From: an uncultured Eubacteriales bacterium
Lineage (GTDB): Bacteria > Bacillota > Clostridia > Oscillospirales > CAG-272
NCBI GenBank assembly: GCA_934476315.1
Contig: CAKSNQ010000004.1
Location: forward strand, 1 to 64,000
Reading direction: 5' to 3'
Length of the DNA stretch: 64,000 nt
Shown in pieces: positions 39,625 through 48,497 of this stretch. Position 1 is the first letter of the stretch. Every line of letters starts with the position of its first letter. A program made the position numbers and the translations under genes. The notes below the pieces were generated by a model that had not been told where the DNA came from, made no database searches, and was given only the letters and a program-made list of their open reading frames with translations.

Positions 39625-42435
39625 TCAGAACCTGAGCAACAACGTTTTCACCGTGAACGGCTCCACGTGCACCGTCAGCGTGTTACCTTCAAACGGAAGC
39701 GCGCCGAGGGTGTGCTCGTTGATGTCCGTTTCCGCTGCCGCCGCCAAGGGCTTCGCGAAGGTCAGGATGCAATCGGTCGCCTCGCCCTCCGTACCGAACA
39801 GACGAATGATCACACCGTCGGTGTCCTCCGCAGTTTTCACGCAGGTGATGTTCACGTCGCCCTCGACGCGGATGAATTGTCCGTTCAGCGGCAAGGTTCC
39901 CTTTCCGCCGCGGGTAGCACAGGCGGCAATGGGATGGACAAACGCCGCCGCCAGGCGGTAGAGCGACTTGTTGGCGGTTCCCTCCGCCACGCCGACGCCG
40001 AGGCGGATGGTGTGCTTGCCGTACTCGGGGTACGGATCGGGGTCGTACGACGCGCGAATCAGATCGACCGAAATTTCGTTGTTCACGCCGCGGAAGCCGT
40101 ACTTGCTGTCCGTCACGACCATGACCGTTCTGTCACTCTCGCCCTGAGCGGGGATCGCCGCGGCAAACGAGTTGGCGGGCACGTCATGCGCGATCGGCGC
40201 GCGGTCGATCGTACCGAACGGCACGTCGTAGCGATAATTGGCGACACCGTAGCCGACCGGGAAGCTGAAGTTCAGCTGCGGGATACCCGCAGGACTTCCG
40301 ACCTCGTGGAAATCCACGCGCAGGTCAAACTCCAGCATGGAAGAATTCTCGTCCAGCCGGATGCCGACCGTCAGGTGCGAGCGCTGACCGAACGGCAGGT
40401 CATATTTGATCCACTGGCGCACGCCGCCCAGACTGGTCTCGGCGAGGTTCAGGTGGACGTTGACCGTTTCGTTGAGGTTCTGCACCGTCATGTATTCGCC
40501 CACGCGCCACGAGGTCATGTGGTGAATGGTGTTCTCGGTAATCAGGCGGAAGTTTGCACTCGGCAGGGCAACAACGTCCGTGCCGGTCGCCTTATCGACC
40601 AGCGAGATGAGCTGCATGGTGGCGTGATCGAACACCGCACGCAACCGGCTGTTCTCCATCACGAGGTCGTCGTCCGTGAAGCGATCGGTACGCTCGTACA
40701 CCAGCGGTGTGATGTTATTTCCTTCGATTCCCCGCACGTCCAGCGTGTAGGTGGCGTATCCCATGGCGGGAACGCGGATTCTGACCGCCAGCTGCTTTAA
40801 GTGATGTCCCCAATAGTGCGCACCGTTCATAATGAGCTTGAACGGCGTCAGGTTGCCGTCGGCGGCGGCGATCTGCGCGCGTGCCACGTCGTAATTCCAG
40901 TCCCAGACGGTCAGGTCGCTCACGCCGTCAAAGTCGTAGCAGGTCGGGTTGAAGAAGTGGAAAACGCGCTTCTTACCCACGCCCCGCTCCGCGCGCGGCA
41001 GGCAGTAGTGGCTGTCCTGGTTGGTCATGTAGCCGATACCGGCGCCCGCCGAAATGGAGTCGCCGTCCAGTCCGAGTCCGGAGATGGAGGAGGTGTCGAT
41101 CACCTCCGCGAGGTGCCGCATGGCGTTGTTGGCATTGGTGTCGATTGCCGCCATGGAGCGCTGGAACTGTCCCATAGCGTACTCGCGGGTGTCGATGACG
41201 CCGGAGCCGGGCAGAATGTCGTGGAAGTGGTTGAACAAAAGTCCCCGCCACGCCTTCTCAAAGCTCTGGTTATAGCGAGGTCCGCCCGCCAGCACATGGG
41301 CGGCGGTGCCGAGAAATTCGGACTCGTACATGCGGTCCTCGCCGATGCGGTTTGCCATCTTGATGCGGGACTGCGAGGTATAGCACCCGGTAAAGACGAA
41401 GTTTTTCTCGCCTTCCTGCACGGGAAGCGTATCGCGGACCTTTTCCAGTTCGGCAAAGAAGCGGGCGTAGGTGCTGAACATGATCGTCGGCATGATGGGC
41501 CAGGAGTTCAGCGTAATCAGGCGGTCAACGTCGCGACGCGTCGGTCCGCCGCCGTGGTCGCCCACACCGTACACCGACAGGTAGTCGCGCATTCCCATCT
41601 TTTCGCAAAGCTGGGGAACGTCGTCGAACATCGACGGGTCAATCGTATAGTTGTACCACTTCGGCTCCCGCCACACGAGCACCTCGGCGCCCGATCTGGC
41701 GCGCCAACGGTAGGCGTTGTCCGCCTCCCCGTTTCCGCGGCAGTGGTAGTAATATTTGACGCCGCCCCGCTGACAGATCTCGGGAACGGTGATGTTATGT
41801 CCGAAGGTATCCGGCTCAAAGTCCAGATTCAGCGACTCGGCGGGGATGTCAAGGAGGCGGGAGAGGTAACGCCGGGTATAGAGCAGATGGCGTGCCATGG
41901 ACTCGCCGTTTGGCATGTTCTTATCCAGCTCCACCCACGTGGACGCCGAAACCTCCCAGCGCCCCTCGTGGATGCGCTGACGGATCTCGTCCAGCATTTC
42001 GGGAGAAAATTCTTCAACAATCTCATAGGTGGACGCCTGCGACTGTGCGAACGTCAGCGTCGGGTATTCCTTCATCAGGTCGAGCACCGTGCGGAACGTA
42101 TCCACCGTCACGGAGGCGGTCTCCTGGAAGCCCCACTGCCAGTTCATGTCGATGTGCGCGTGAGAAACGCAATGAACGCGGTAGCTTTTCGCGTCCGCGG
42201 CAAGCGGCTGGAGCATTTCCTCCGCGGTCTGCGCGGTTGCCTTGGTGATGACACCACCGTCCTGCGTCATGGCGTCGAGCACATAGTCTGCCGTCTTTTC
42301 GATGAGCGCATCATACTGATGACCCTGCGCGGTGGAAACGCCTGCGGCATAGCCCAGCTCGGACGCAATCCGAACCGCCCACGCCGACTGATTTGCCCGT
42401 CCCTTCAGGCTTGCGAGCTTGTCGTAGAGTGTCAT
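39625..42435 (-). CDS. Alpha-mannosidase (GH38)
   Basis: The 936-residue protein carries GH38 signatures. The metal-binding SHAHIDMNWQW lies near residue 100, and the region with DFEPDTFGHN (about 210) follows a WVELDKNMPNGESM block. The C-terminal half has beta-sandwich mannosidase domains. It cleaves alpha-linked mannose, probably from host or plant glycans. No signal peptide is present, so it is cytosolic and acts on imported oligosaccharides. ATG 42435 has AAGGAG 6 bases upstream. The gene stands alone with a promoter and a palindromic operator-like site. Confidence 0.92.
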   Translation of the reverse strand: MTLYDKLASLKGRANQSAWAVRIASELGYAAGVSTAQGHQYDALIEKTADYVLDAMTQDGGVITKATAQTAEEMLQPLAADAKSYRVHCVSHAHIDMNWQWGFQETASVTVDTFRTVLDLMKEYPTLTFAQSQASTYEIVEEFSPEMLDEIRQRIHEGRWEVSASTWVELDKNMPNGESMARHLLYTRRYLSRLLDIPAESLNLDFEPDTFGHNITVPEICQRGGVKYYYHCRGNGEADNAYRWRARSGAEVLVWREPKWYNYTIDPSMFDDVPQLCEKMGMRDYLSVYGVGDHGGGPTRRDVDRLITLNSWPIMPTIMFSTYARFFAELEKVRDTLPVQEGEKNFVFTGCYTSQSRIKMANRIGEDRMYESEFLGTAAHVLAGGPRYNQSFEKAWRGLLFNHFHDILPGSGVIDTREYAMGQFQRSMAAIDTNANNAMRHLAEVIDTSSISGLGLDGDSISAGAGIGYMTNQDSHYCLPRAERGVGKKRVFHFFNPTCYDFDGVSDLTVWDWNYDVARAQIAAADGNLTPFKLIMNGAHYWGHHLKQLAVRIRVPAMGYATYTLDVRGIEGNNITPLVYERTDRFTDDDLVMENSRLRAVFDHATMQLISLVDKATGTDVVALPSANFRLITENTIHHMTSWRVGEYMTVQNLNETVNVHLNLAETSLGGVRQWIKYDLPFGQRSHLTVGIRLDENSSMLEFDLRVDFHEVGSPAGIPQLNFSFPVGYGVANYRYDVPFGTIDRAPIAHDVPANSFAAAIPAQGESDRTVMVVTDSKYGFRGVNNEISVDLIRASYDPDPYPEYGKHTIRLGVGVAEGTANKSLYRLAAAFVHPIAACATRGGKGTLPLNGQFIRVEGDVNITCVKTAEDTDGVIIRLFGTEGEATDCILTFAKPLAAAAETDINEHTLGALPFEGNTLTVHVEPFTVKTLLLRF

Positions 42436-42481
42436 ATTTTTCTCCTTATCCCTCCCGCCGCAACAGCGTGCGGGTCCTTGC

Positions 42482-42495
42482 CGAACCATGGTTCG
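42482..42495. promoter_or_regulatory. Operator-like palindrome before the mannosidase
   Basis: CGAACCATGGTTCG is a perfect 14-bp palindrome about 11 bases downstream of the -10 box, where a repressor would block transcription. The binding protein is unknown; a sugar-responsive regulator is a guess. Confidence 0.5.
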
Positions 42496-42505
42496 TGCTG
42501 GGGTC

Positions 42506-42534
42506 ATTATAGCAAACCCGCACAAAAAAAGCAA
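42506..42534 (-). promoter_or_regulatory. Promoter of the alpha-mannosidase gene
   Basis: TTGCTT (42534-42529), a 17-base spacer and TATAAT (42511-42506). Confidence 0.7.
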
Positions 42535-42610
42535 GCACTTTTTCGATTTTTCTTTATGAATTTTCAGTAAAGTCCTGAAAGCACCGCCCCGCCTCCGGGC
42601 AAAGAAAAAA

Positions 42611-42790
42611 GGAGGGTCAAAAAAATTCAAAATGAATTTTTTCGACACCCCCGACGAAATTGGTCTTGGCAGCAGAACACCGCCGTTTTGCCAACAAAAG
42701 GTCGAAAAAGCAAGAATACAGGGGGAAAACGACCAAGATCGCGCAAAAAAGTCGGAATCCCGACCGACATTTTTGCAGGGCTATCCCCCC
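42611..42790 (+). repeat. Dispersed intergenic repeat, copy 3
   Basis: It starts with an AT-rich inverted repeat (AAAAATTCA/TGAATTTTT). It carries the core CGCCGTTTTGCC, GACCAAGATCG and CCCGACCGACATTTTTG, and ends in GGGCTATCCCCC. It lies about 30 bases beyond the DUF6472 stop codon. The right-hand hairpin is missing. Confidence 0.75.
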
Positions 42791-42822
42791 GGTCCACGCG
42801 GGCGGATTCTGCCGGACCGCTC

Positions 42823-43047
42823 TCAATTTTGTTTTCTGACGCTTTTATATTCGTCGTAGAACCGATAGTACGGGCACCGGGAGGTCCGGCGGGACAGGAA
42901 CGCGACCTGTTCGTCCTCGTCCAGCGACATATTGCACACGTAGGCGTCTTCCTCGTCGTCGTAGTCATAGTAGACACAGCTCTCGCAGTTGGTCGGGCGC
43001 GTCTCCTTTTCGGTTTTCGGCTTGGTACGGTAACGTTCAAAATCCAT
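42823..43047 (-). CDS. DUF6472 family small Cys-rich protein
   Basis: The 74-residue protein has CESCVYYDYDDEEDAYVC and RCPYYRFYDEY, giving four Cys in a likely zinc or iron site. The pattern matches clostridial DUF6472 proteins of unknown function. It lies 21 bases after coaD, in a housekeeping operon. Confidence 0.85.
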   Translation of the reverse strand: MDFERYRTKPKTEKETRPTNCESCVYYDYDDEEDAYVCNMSLDEDEQVAFLSRRTSRCPYYRFYDEYKSVRKQN

Positions 43048-43068
43048 TCTGTTCCTCCTGCCGCCCTG

Positions 43069-43638
43069 TCACCCGCGAAACCGCCCCTGCGAAAAGCGTC
43101 CCTCGCGCTCCCACTGCCGCAAGCGTTCCGCGACGGCGGGCGGAAGAAATTCGTCCGGGATGTTCCCTTTCGCCAGTGCCTCGCGCACCCGCGTGGAGCT
43201 GACGGCGTCCAGCCGTGGGTCCGCCGGCAGATACAGCGTTTCGGCGCGGGAATTGTGCGCGCGGTTCCACAGGGCGTGCTGTTGTTCGTAGGCGTAGTCC
43301 TGCGCGTTCCGGATGCCCTTGACGATCACCGTCGCCCCCACGCGGTCGAACAGGTCGATCAGTCGCCCCTCCCCGGAGATCACCGTGACATTTTCCATTT
43401 CCGCGCAGGCAAGGCGCAAAAGCTCCACCCGCACCTCCATCGGAAACAGGTACTGTTTACTTTGTGCCGACGCCACGTACGCGTGCATATCGTTGGTCAT
43501 CATCGCGACGATCACCCGGTCAAACAGCGCCGCCGTCCGCGCGATGATGTTCATATGTCCTGCGGTCACGGGGTCGTAGCTTCCCGGGAGCAATGCCCGG
43601 CGCTCTCCCCACGTCCCGTCGATTTCGGTTTTTCTCAT
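43069..43638 (-). CDS. coaD: Pantetheine-phosphate adenylyltransferase
   Basis: The 189-residue nucleotidyltransferase has the HxGH-type motif in LLPGSYDPVTAGHMNII (TAGH) and the late motif SSTRVREALAKG. It makes dephospho-CoA from phosphopantetheine and ATP. The N-terminus is about 12 residues longer than usual. It overlaps rsmD by 4 bases, the common rsmD-coaD pairing. Confidence 0.95.
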   Translation of the reverse strand: MRKTEIDGTWGERRALLPGSYDPVTAGHMNIIARTAALFDRVIVAMMTNDMHAYVASAQSKQYLFPMEVRVELLRLACAEMENVTVISGEGRLIDLFDRVGATVIVKGIRNAQDYAYEQQHALWNRAHNSRAETLYLPADPRLDAVSSTRVREALAKGNIPDEFLPPAVAERLRQWEREGRFSQGRFRG

Positions 43639-44240
43639 AGCGTCCCCTCGCTCTCCCGCGCGTCCGCCCCGCCCGCGTATTCCAGCAGCGTCATGTGAAC
43701 TGCGGCGTACTTTCCGCGGCGCAGAACCGTGAATTTCCGCTCCAGCGAGGGATCGCTTTCAAAGATGTTTTCCTCCGCGCTCTCACAGATCAGGAGCGCG
43801 TCCCCGGTCAGCCAGCCATTCTCCGCCAGCAAGCGGAGCGCCGGGCAGACCAGGTGCGCGGCGTACGGCGGGTCAAGAATGACCAGTCCGAACTGCGCCT
43901 CCGTCCCGGGGCATGGCCTGCCGACCACCGCGGTATAGTCCGCGCAGACGGCGGTACAGCAGGACGCCAGGTGCGTTCTTTCGATATTTTGACGCACGAT
44001 TCCGATCGCCTCGCCCGACGCGTCCGCGAAAAGCGCCTCGCCCGCGCCGCGGCTGACGGCTTCCAGTCCCATCTGTCCCGAGCCGGCGAACAGATCCAGC
44101 ACGCGACGCCCCGCCAGGCGGAACTGGATCATGGAGAACACCGCTTCCTTGGCGCGCTCGGTGGTCGGGCGCGTCACCCGGTCGTCCGGGAGCGTCAAGA
44201 GGTGCGTGCCGCGCGCGCGCCCCGTAATAATCCGCATCAT
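43635..44240 (-). CDS. rsmD: 16S rRNA guanine-966 N2-methyltransferase
   Basis: The 201-residue SAM methyltransferase has the RsmD pattern: RIITGRARGTHL at the N-terminus, RPTTERAKEAVFSMI, LDLFAGSGQMGLEA (SAM site) and ILDPPYAAHL (catalytic DPPY). It modifies 16S rRNA during ribosome assembly. ATG 44240 or the next ATG (44237) may be used. Confidence 0.94.
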   Translation of the reverse strand: MMRIITGRARGTHLLTLPDDRVTRPTTERAKEAVFSMIQFRLAGRRVLDLFAGSGQMGLEAVSRGAGEALFADASGEAIGIVRQNIERTHLASCCTAVCADYTAVVGRPCPGTEAQFGLVILDPPYAAHLVCPALRLLAENGWLTGDALLICESAEENIFESDPSLERKFTVLRRGKYAAVHMTLLEYAGGADARESEGTL

Positions 44241-44254
44241 GTCAGCGCCCTCGC

Positions 44255-45373
44255 TCAGACCGGTTCAATGCGGATGCCGATGACGCCGAGCAGTTTCTCG
44301 CGCTCCACAGGATAGATGCTCCGCATGGTGCTGACGAACTCCCGCCGTCCCATACCGGGGAAGCCCAGCTCCTCCGGCGTCACGCGGTCGTAGAGGTCCC
44401 CGAAGCTGTCACCGGCGATCAGCTCCGTCACCCTGCCCCGCAAAAACTCGCCGTTCGGCTTCTGGAGCTGAACGGTATCGCCCACGCGGATGTTACGCCG
44501 CTTTTCGTCCAGGCACCGGATCTCAATGCGCTTGCCACCGCGCAGGAACGCGTCAAAAAACTCCGGCTTGACCTCCATGGTATGGAGCACGCGGTCGTCG
44601 CTGCGACAGAGCACCTCGAGAGCGACAAGAAAGGTATTCTGCCGCCCGGTGTCGTGGTCGTTGTAGAACACTTCGTCGTAAATATCCTGCTCGCGCAGCT
44701 TGTCCCCGGCGTACAGAATCTCGCCGAAGCCCTTCCCGCGGCATTTTGCCACAGCAGCCATGGCGGAGCACTGCGTCTCAACGACGCGGCACCCCTCGGA
44801 GCGGCGGTAAGCGACCATTTCATGCGACTCGCGGTAGGGACCATCGGTCGTCCAGGTGATGCACCGCTCGTAGGGAATCTTGCGGATTTTCAAAATATTT
44901 CTCGCCTTTTCGATGTACTTATCCTCCAGGTCGATATACCTCTCCGCGTGCAGGTAGTGGTACGACGCGCCCTCCGCGCGCAGAGCGCGCACCGGGAGGA
45001 TAATCGTGCCGCTCTGGATATCCGGGTCAACGATGCCACAGCTGTCGCAGGCAATCACGACCTCGGCGCCGTGTCCGTAAAGGAAGTCGATCTGCTTCGC
45101 CGCGCCGCCCGCGCCGAGAACGCCCTGCGTCGCGCACAGAATGTAGCCCTCGACCTGCGCCTGATAGATCGGGAACGAGCGCATTTCGGTCACGTAATCC
45201 TCGACCTGCTCGGCGTGATAATGCTCGACAAACGCCGTGAGAATCTCCTCAAAATACGTCACAAGGCACAGCCGCGGCAAGGTTTTCTCCGGCGTCTCCG
45301 GGGAAAGGTACACCTTTTGCTCCGTGCTGAATTCCAAAAGCGGACATTCATTTTTTACGATTGCCATTTCCAT
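44255..45373 (-). CDS. Nucleoside phosphorylase-like domain fused to an ASCH domain
   Basis: The 372-residue protein has two parts. Residues 1-245 resemble purine/uridine phosphorylases (GVLGAGGAAKQIDFLYGHG, ACDSCGIVDPDI, WTTDGPYRESHEMVAYRRSEGC). Residues 255-372 are an ASCH/PUA-like domain (MEVKPEFFDAFLRGGKRIEI, NIRVGDTVQLQKP). In the phosphorylase half the usual VEME ribose-binding motif reads VVETQCSAM, so the Met-Glu pair is replaced by Thr-Gln. Activity may be altered. Salvage of a modified nucleoside is a reasonable guess, since some ASCH proteins act on modified cytidine. ATG 45373 has GGAG 5 bases upstream. Confidence 0.78.
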   Translation of the reverse strand: MEMAIVKNECPLLEFSTEQKVYLSPETPEKTLPRLCLVTYFEEILTAFVEHYHAEQVEDYVTEMRSFPIYQAQVEGYILCATQGVLGAGGAAKQIDFLYGHGAEVVIACDSCGIVDPDIQSGTIILPVRALRAEGASYHYLHAERYIDLEDKYIEKARNILKIRKIPYERCITWTTDGPYRESHEMVAYRRSEGCRVVETQCSAMAAVAKCRGKGFGEILYAGDKLREQDIYDEVFYNDHDTGRQNTFLVALEVLCRSDDRVLHTMEVKPEFFDAFLRGGKRIEIRCLDEKRRNIRVGDTVQLQKPNGEFLRGRVTELIAGDSFGDLYDRVTPEELGFPGMGRREFVSTMRSIYPVEREKLLGVIGIRIEPV

Positions 45374-45393
45374 CAACGCTCCTTTGTGTGAAA

Positions 45394-47295
45394 TCAATCT
45401 CCCGCGTCGCCCGCGGCGTCGGGATGAAAATATGCATAAACCAGTCGCGCATCGCGCGCGGAAATTCCGCTCACCGCCGAGAGGGTCGCCTCGTCCGCCG
45501 CCTTGATCGCCCCAAGGGTTCCGAGCGCGCGGAGCAGTGCGGACGCCTTGGCGGGGCCGATGCCGGGAATGTTCTCCAGCGAGGAGCGCCGAAGCGTCTT
45601 TCGCTTTGCTGCGTCCATGCGGGAGACGGTGTAGCGGTGCACCTCCTCCTGAATCCGATACAAGAGCAGGAACACCTGTTTTTCCCGCGCGATGCTGATC
45701 TCCTCGTGCTCGGTGCACAGCGCCCGGGTCTTGTGAAAGTCATCCTTGACCATGCCGAACACGGGAATTTCCAGTCCCATTTGCGCCATCAACTCGCGCA
45801 CCACGCCGACGTGTCCCCGCCCGCCGTCCAGAAGAATGAGGTCGGGGTACGCGCCGAAGCTCTCCTCGCTCTTCCCCTCCGTAAGGTAGGACAGTCTGCG
45901 CGCGAGCGCCTCCCGCATGCTGGCGTAGTCGTCCGCCTTGCCCTCGACCCCGCGGATGCGGAACGTGCGGTAGTCCGCGCGGTGGAACTGCCCGTCGCGG
46001 CACACGATCATGCCCGCGGTCAGGTGCTCCGCCCCGAGGTTGGAGATGTCGTACGCCTCGATGCGCTCGGGGTAGGTCTCCAGGTGGCAGAGCTGAGCCA
46101 GCCGCAACAGCGCGCCCTCGTCCCGACGGCTGTTTTCACGGTAACGCATCGCCCGCTCCCTGGCGTTTTCCTCCACCATGTGGCACAGCGTGCGCAATTC
46201 TCCGCGTTCGGGGACGCGGATGTTCACGTGCCGCCCCGCGAGCCCGGTCAGATAGCTTGCCATCATTTCGCGATCCTGCGTATCCGCCGGGAACGAGAGC
46301 AGAACCTCGGGCGGAACGTACGTCCGTACCCGATAGTGCTCGCAGAGGAACGAGATGACGTCCGCCGCGTCGGTGATCTGGTCGCGGTCAAACAGGAACT
46401 CCGCCTTGTCTGCCAGCGCCCCGTTCCGGATATAAAAGACCGACAGGCAGGCGCAGATGTCATCACTGTAAAGCGCCGTGACATCCCGGTCCACGCCGGG
46501 CGCGGCAACGACCTTTTGCTTTTCCGACAGGCGGTCGAGCGCCCTCAGAGTGTCGCGCAGCTGTGCCGCCGCCTCAAAGCGCTCCTGCGCGGCGCACAGG
46601 AGCATCTGCTCCTCCACCCGCCGCCGAACGTCGCCGCCGCGACCGTTCAGAATATCCGACGCCATATCGATCAGATGCAGGTATTCCTCCTGCGACGCCC
46701 CGCTGCAGCACACGCCGCAGCAACGCCCCATCTGATAATAAATGCACGGGCGCACCCTGCCGATGTCCCGCGGGAAGCTGTGCTTGCAGGTAGGCAGACG
46801 CAGGACGCGCGAGAGGGTATCGATGACGGAATAGACCGTGGCGACGCCCGAATACGGTCCGAAGTATTTTCCCCGGTCGGCGTTTCGCTTGCGTGTCATG
46901 ACGATGCGCGGGTACGCCTCCGCCGTAATCTTGATATACGGATAGGATTTCGCGTCCTTGAGACGGATATTGTAGCGCGGCGTATGCTGTTTGATGAGCG
47001 TATTTTCCAATGTGAGCGCTTCCATCTCGGTATCGCAGAGATAATAATCGAAATTTGCCACCCGCGCGACCATTTTTTCGGTCTTGATGTTTTTCCCGCT
47101 GTTCTGAAAGTACTGGGAGACGCGGTTTTTGAGCTTGCGCGACTTCCCGACGTAAATAATCTTTCCCGTGCGGTCGCGCATCAGATACACCCCGGGGCAC
47201 AGCGGCAGGCGGTTGGCTTTTTTCAGGAGCTCCTCCCGGTTAAGGCAGACAAACGGCTCCTCCGACGGACGCGGCGCGTCCGGTTGATCGGTCAT
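45394..47295 (-). CDS. uvrC: Excinuclease ABC subunit C
   Basis: The 633-residue protein has the GIY-YIG nuclease domain (CPGVYLMRDRTGKIIYVGKS, residues 27-46), a UVR motif region (about 205-245) and an RNase H-like nuclease domain (GYSDISNLGAEH-type block, LILLDGGRGHVGVV). A C-terminal helix-hairpin-helix pair (LENIPGIGPAKASALLRAL) ends it. It makes both incisions in nucleotide excision repair with UvrB. A Cys cluster (CYYQMGRCCGVCC) is normal for the family. Confidence 0.96.
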   Translation of the reverse strand: MTDQPDAPRPSEEPFVCLNREELLKKANRLPLCPGVYLMRDRTGKIIYVGKSRKLKNRVSQYFQNSGKNIKTEKMVARVANFDYYLCDTEMEALTLENTLIKQHTPRYNIRLKDAKSYPYIKITAEAYPRIVMTRKRNADRGKYFGPYSGVATVYSVIDTLSRVLRLPTCKHSFPRDIGRVRPCIYYQMGRCCGVCCSGASQEEYLHLIDMASDILNGRGGDVRRRVEEQMLLCAAQERFEAAAQLRDTLRALDRLSEKQKVVAAPGVDRDVTALYSDDICACLSVFYIRNGALADKAEFLFDRDQITDAADVISFLCEHYRVRTYVPPEVLLSFPADTQDREMMASYLTGLAGRHVNIRVPERGELRTLCHMVEENARERAMRYRENSRRDEGALLRLAQLCHLETYPERIEAYDISNLGAEHLTAGMIVCRDGQFHRADYRTFRIRGVEGKADDYASMREALARRLSYLTEGKSEESFGAYPDLILLDGGRGHVGVVRELMAQMGLEIPVFGMVKDDFHKTRALCTEHEEISIAREKQVFLLLYRIQEEVHRYTVSRMDAAKRKTLRRSSLENIPGIGPAKASALLRALGTLGAIKAADEATLSAVSGISARDARLVYAYFHPDAAGDAGD

Positions 47296-47370
47296 CGGTG
47301 TGCCTCCTTTCCATAATCACGCGGCAAGCCGCCGGGAACATATCAAAAATCAAAAAATCAAAACAAATAC

Positions 47371-47444
47371 AAAAAGGACGGCACCGAGCACCTGCACCCC
47401 ACCGGTGCCCGACGAAAAACTTCGCCGCGGCGCTCACGCCGTCC
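47371..47444 (-). terminator. Terminator of the HPr gene
   Basis: GGACGGC and GCCGTCC arms enclose further stems. On the minus strand TTTTTGTATTTG follows. It sits between ptsH and uvrC. Confidence 0.55.
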
Positions 47445-47478
47445 TCTGTCCGATCGGGATTCCGACCCTGACGCGTAT

Positions 47479-47742
47479 TTATTCAACGAAACCGCTTTCC
47501 ACAAGCTGCTGCAAGCCGTCCAGTGCCTTGACCTCGTCCGGTCCGTCCGCGATCAACGTGATCGACATTCCTTTGGCGATTCCGAGGGACAGTACACCGA
47601 GCAGACTCTTGGCGTTCACGCGGCGGTCGTCCTTCTCAACCCAAATCGTGCTGTGATAGGCATTCGCTTTCTGAATGAAAAAGGTCGCCGGTCTTGCATG
47701 CAGACCGCTGGCGTTGGTGACAACAATATCGCGGGAAATCAT
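47479..47742 (-). CDS. ptsH: HPr phosphocarrier protein
   Basis: The 87-residue protein has the phosphorylated His in SGLHARPAT (residues 12-20) and the regulatory Ser region KSLLGVLSLGI. It carries phosphate in sugar PTS transport and regulates carbon catabolite control with CcpA. ATG 47742 gives the standard HPr length; the frame upstream is leader. Confidence 0.93.
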   Translation of the reverse strand: MISRDIVVTNASGLHARPATFFIQKANAYHSTIWVEKDDRRVNAKSLLGVLSLGIAKGMSITLIADGPDEVKALDGLQQLVESGFVE

Positions 47743-47830
47743 AATAGCATTGACTCTCCTGTTTCCTGAAATCAAAAAACATCGCAAAGATTTCCGCCGA
47801 TCTGCACACGACCGACGGTTATCCCCTCTT

Positions 47831-47859
47831 AGTATACCAAAAAACGTGACTAAAATCAA
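47831..47859 (-). promoter_or_regulatory. Promoter of the HPr gene
   Basis: TTGATT (47859-47854), a 17-base spacer and TATACT (47836-47831). Confidence 0.7.
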
Positions 47860-47957
47860 GAAAAAGTTTATTGTGCTTTTTCATAAATTTTCGCCGGGCG
47901 CGGGGCGCATTATGTCATATAATTCACATAGTTCAAAGCGCCCCGCACGTCGCGCAG

Positions 47958-48497
47958 TCACTCCTGCACCTGCTCCAGCGACTGCACCGTCAGGACAAAC
48001 GACGCCCGCTCGGTGTGCACATGGATTCTCTGCCCGGGGGAGATGACCGTCGTTCCGTTCAGATAAAAAACACCCGTGTCGTGCAGAATTCCGAGGCAGG
48101 TCAACTGCCCCGTGGCGTCGAGCCGCGAGGCATCGGGAACCTCCACGGTAACGGGCGCCCCGTCCGCGTCTGTGAGCGTCACCCGTGCGCTTTGCGTTGC
48201 GAACGGCGACACTCCTGTCGCTCCCGGGTGGCGGTTGAGGGTTCCGATCCGCTCCTCCGTCCCGTCTATGAAAACCACGTCGTCCTCCGAAATGAAATTC
48301 AGCCGGGTCGCCTCGACATTTTCCACCTCAAAGGTCATAACCATCCGGATCTCCTCGTTCGCCCCGACGGAGCGGTGAAGCCGGAAATAGCGATACCCGA
48401 TCGCCGCCAGCGCCGCCACCAGAAGAAGAATGATCGCCGTATCCAGAACGTTTCCGCGCTTGCTCAGGCGCACCGCGTTCTTGTCCTCTGTTTTCAC
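47958..48497 (-). CDS. DUF4330-type membrane-anchored protein
   Basis: The 179-residue protein has one N-terminal transmembrane helix (VLDTAIILLLVAALAAIGYR) and an exported beta-rich domain (VENVEATRLNFISEDDVVFI). The pattern matches DUF4330. The start overlaps the upstream DUF4330 gene by 4 bases, and the two proteins are paralogous. Its place downstream of an O-antigen-ligase-like gene suggests a cell-surface polysaccharide role. Confidence 0.72.
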   Translation of the reverse strand: MKTEDKNAVRLSKRGNVLDTAIILLLVAALAAIGYRYFRLHRSVGANEEIRMVMTFEVENVEATRLNFISEDDVVFIDGTEERIGTLNRHPGATGVSPFATQSARVTLTDADGAPVTVEVPDASRLDATGQLTCLGILHDTGVFYLNGTTVISPGQRIHVHTERASFVLTVQSLEQVQE

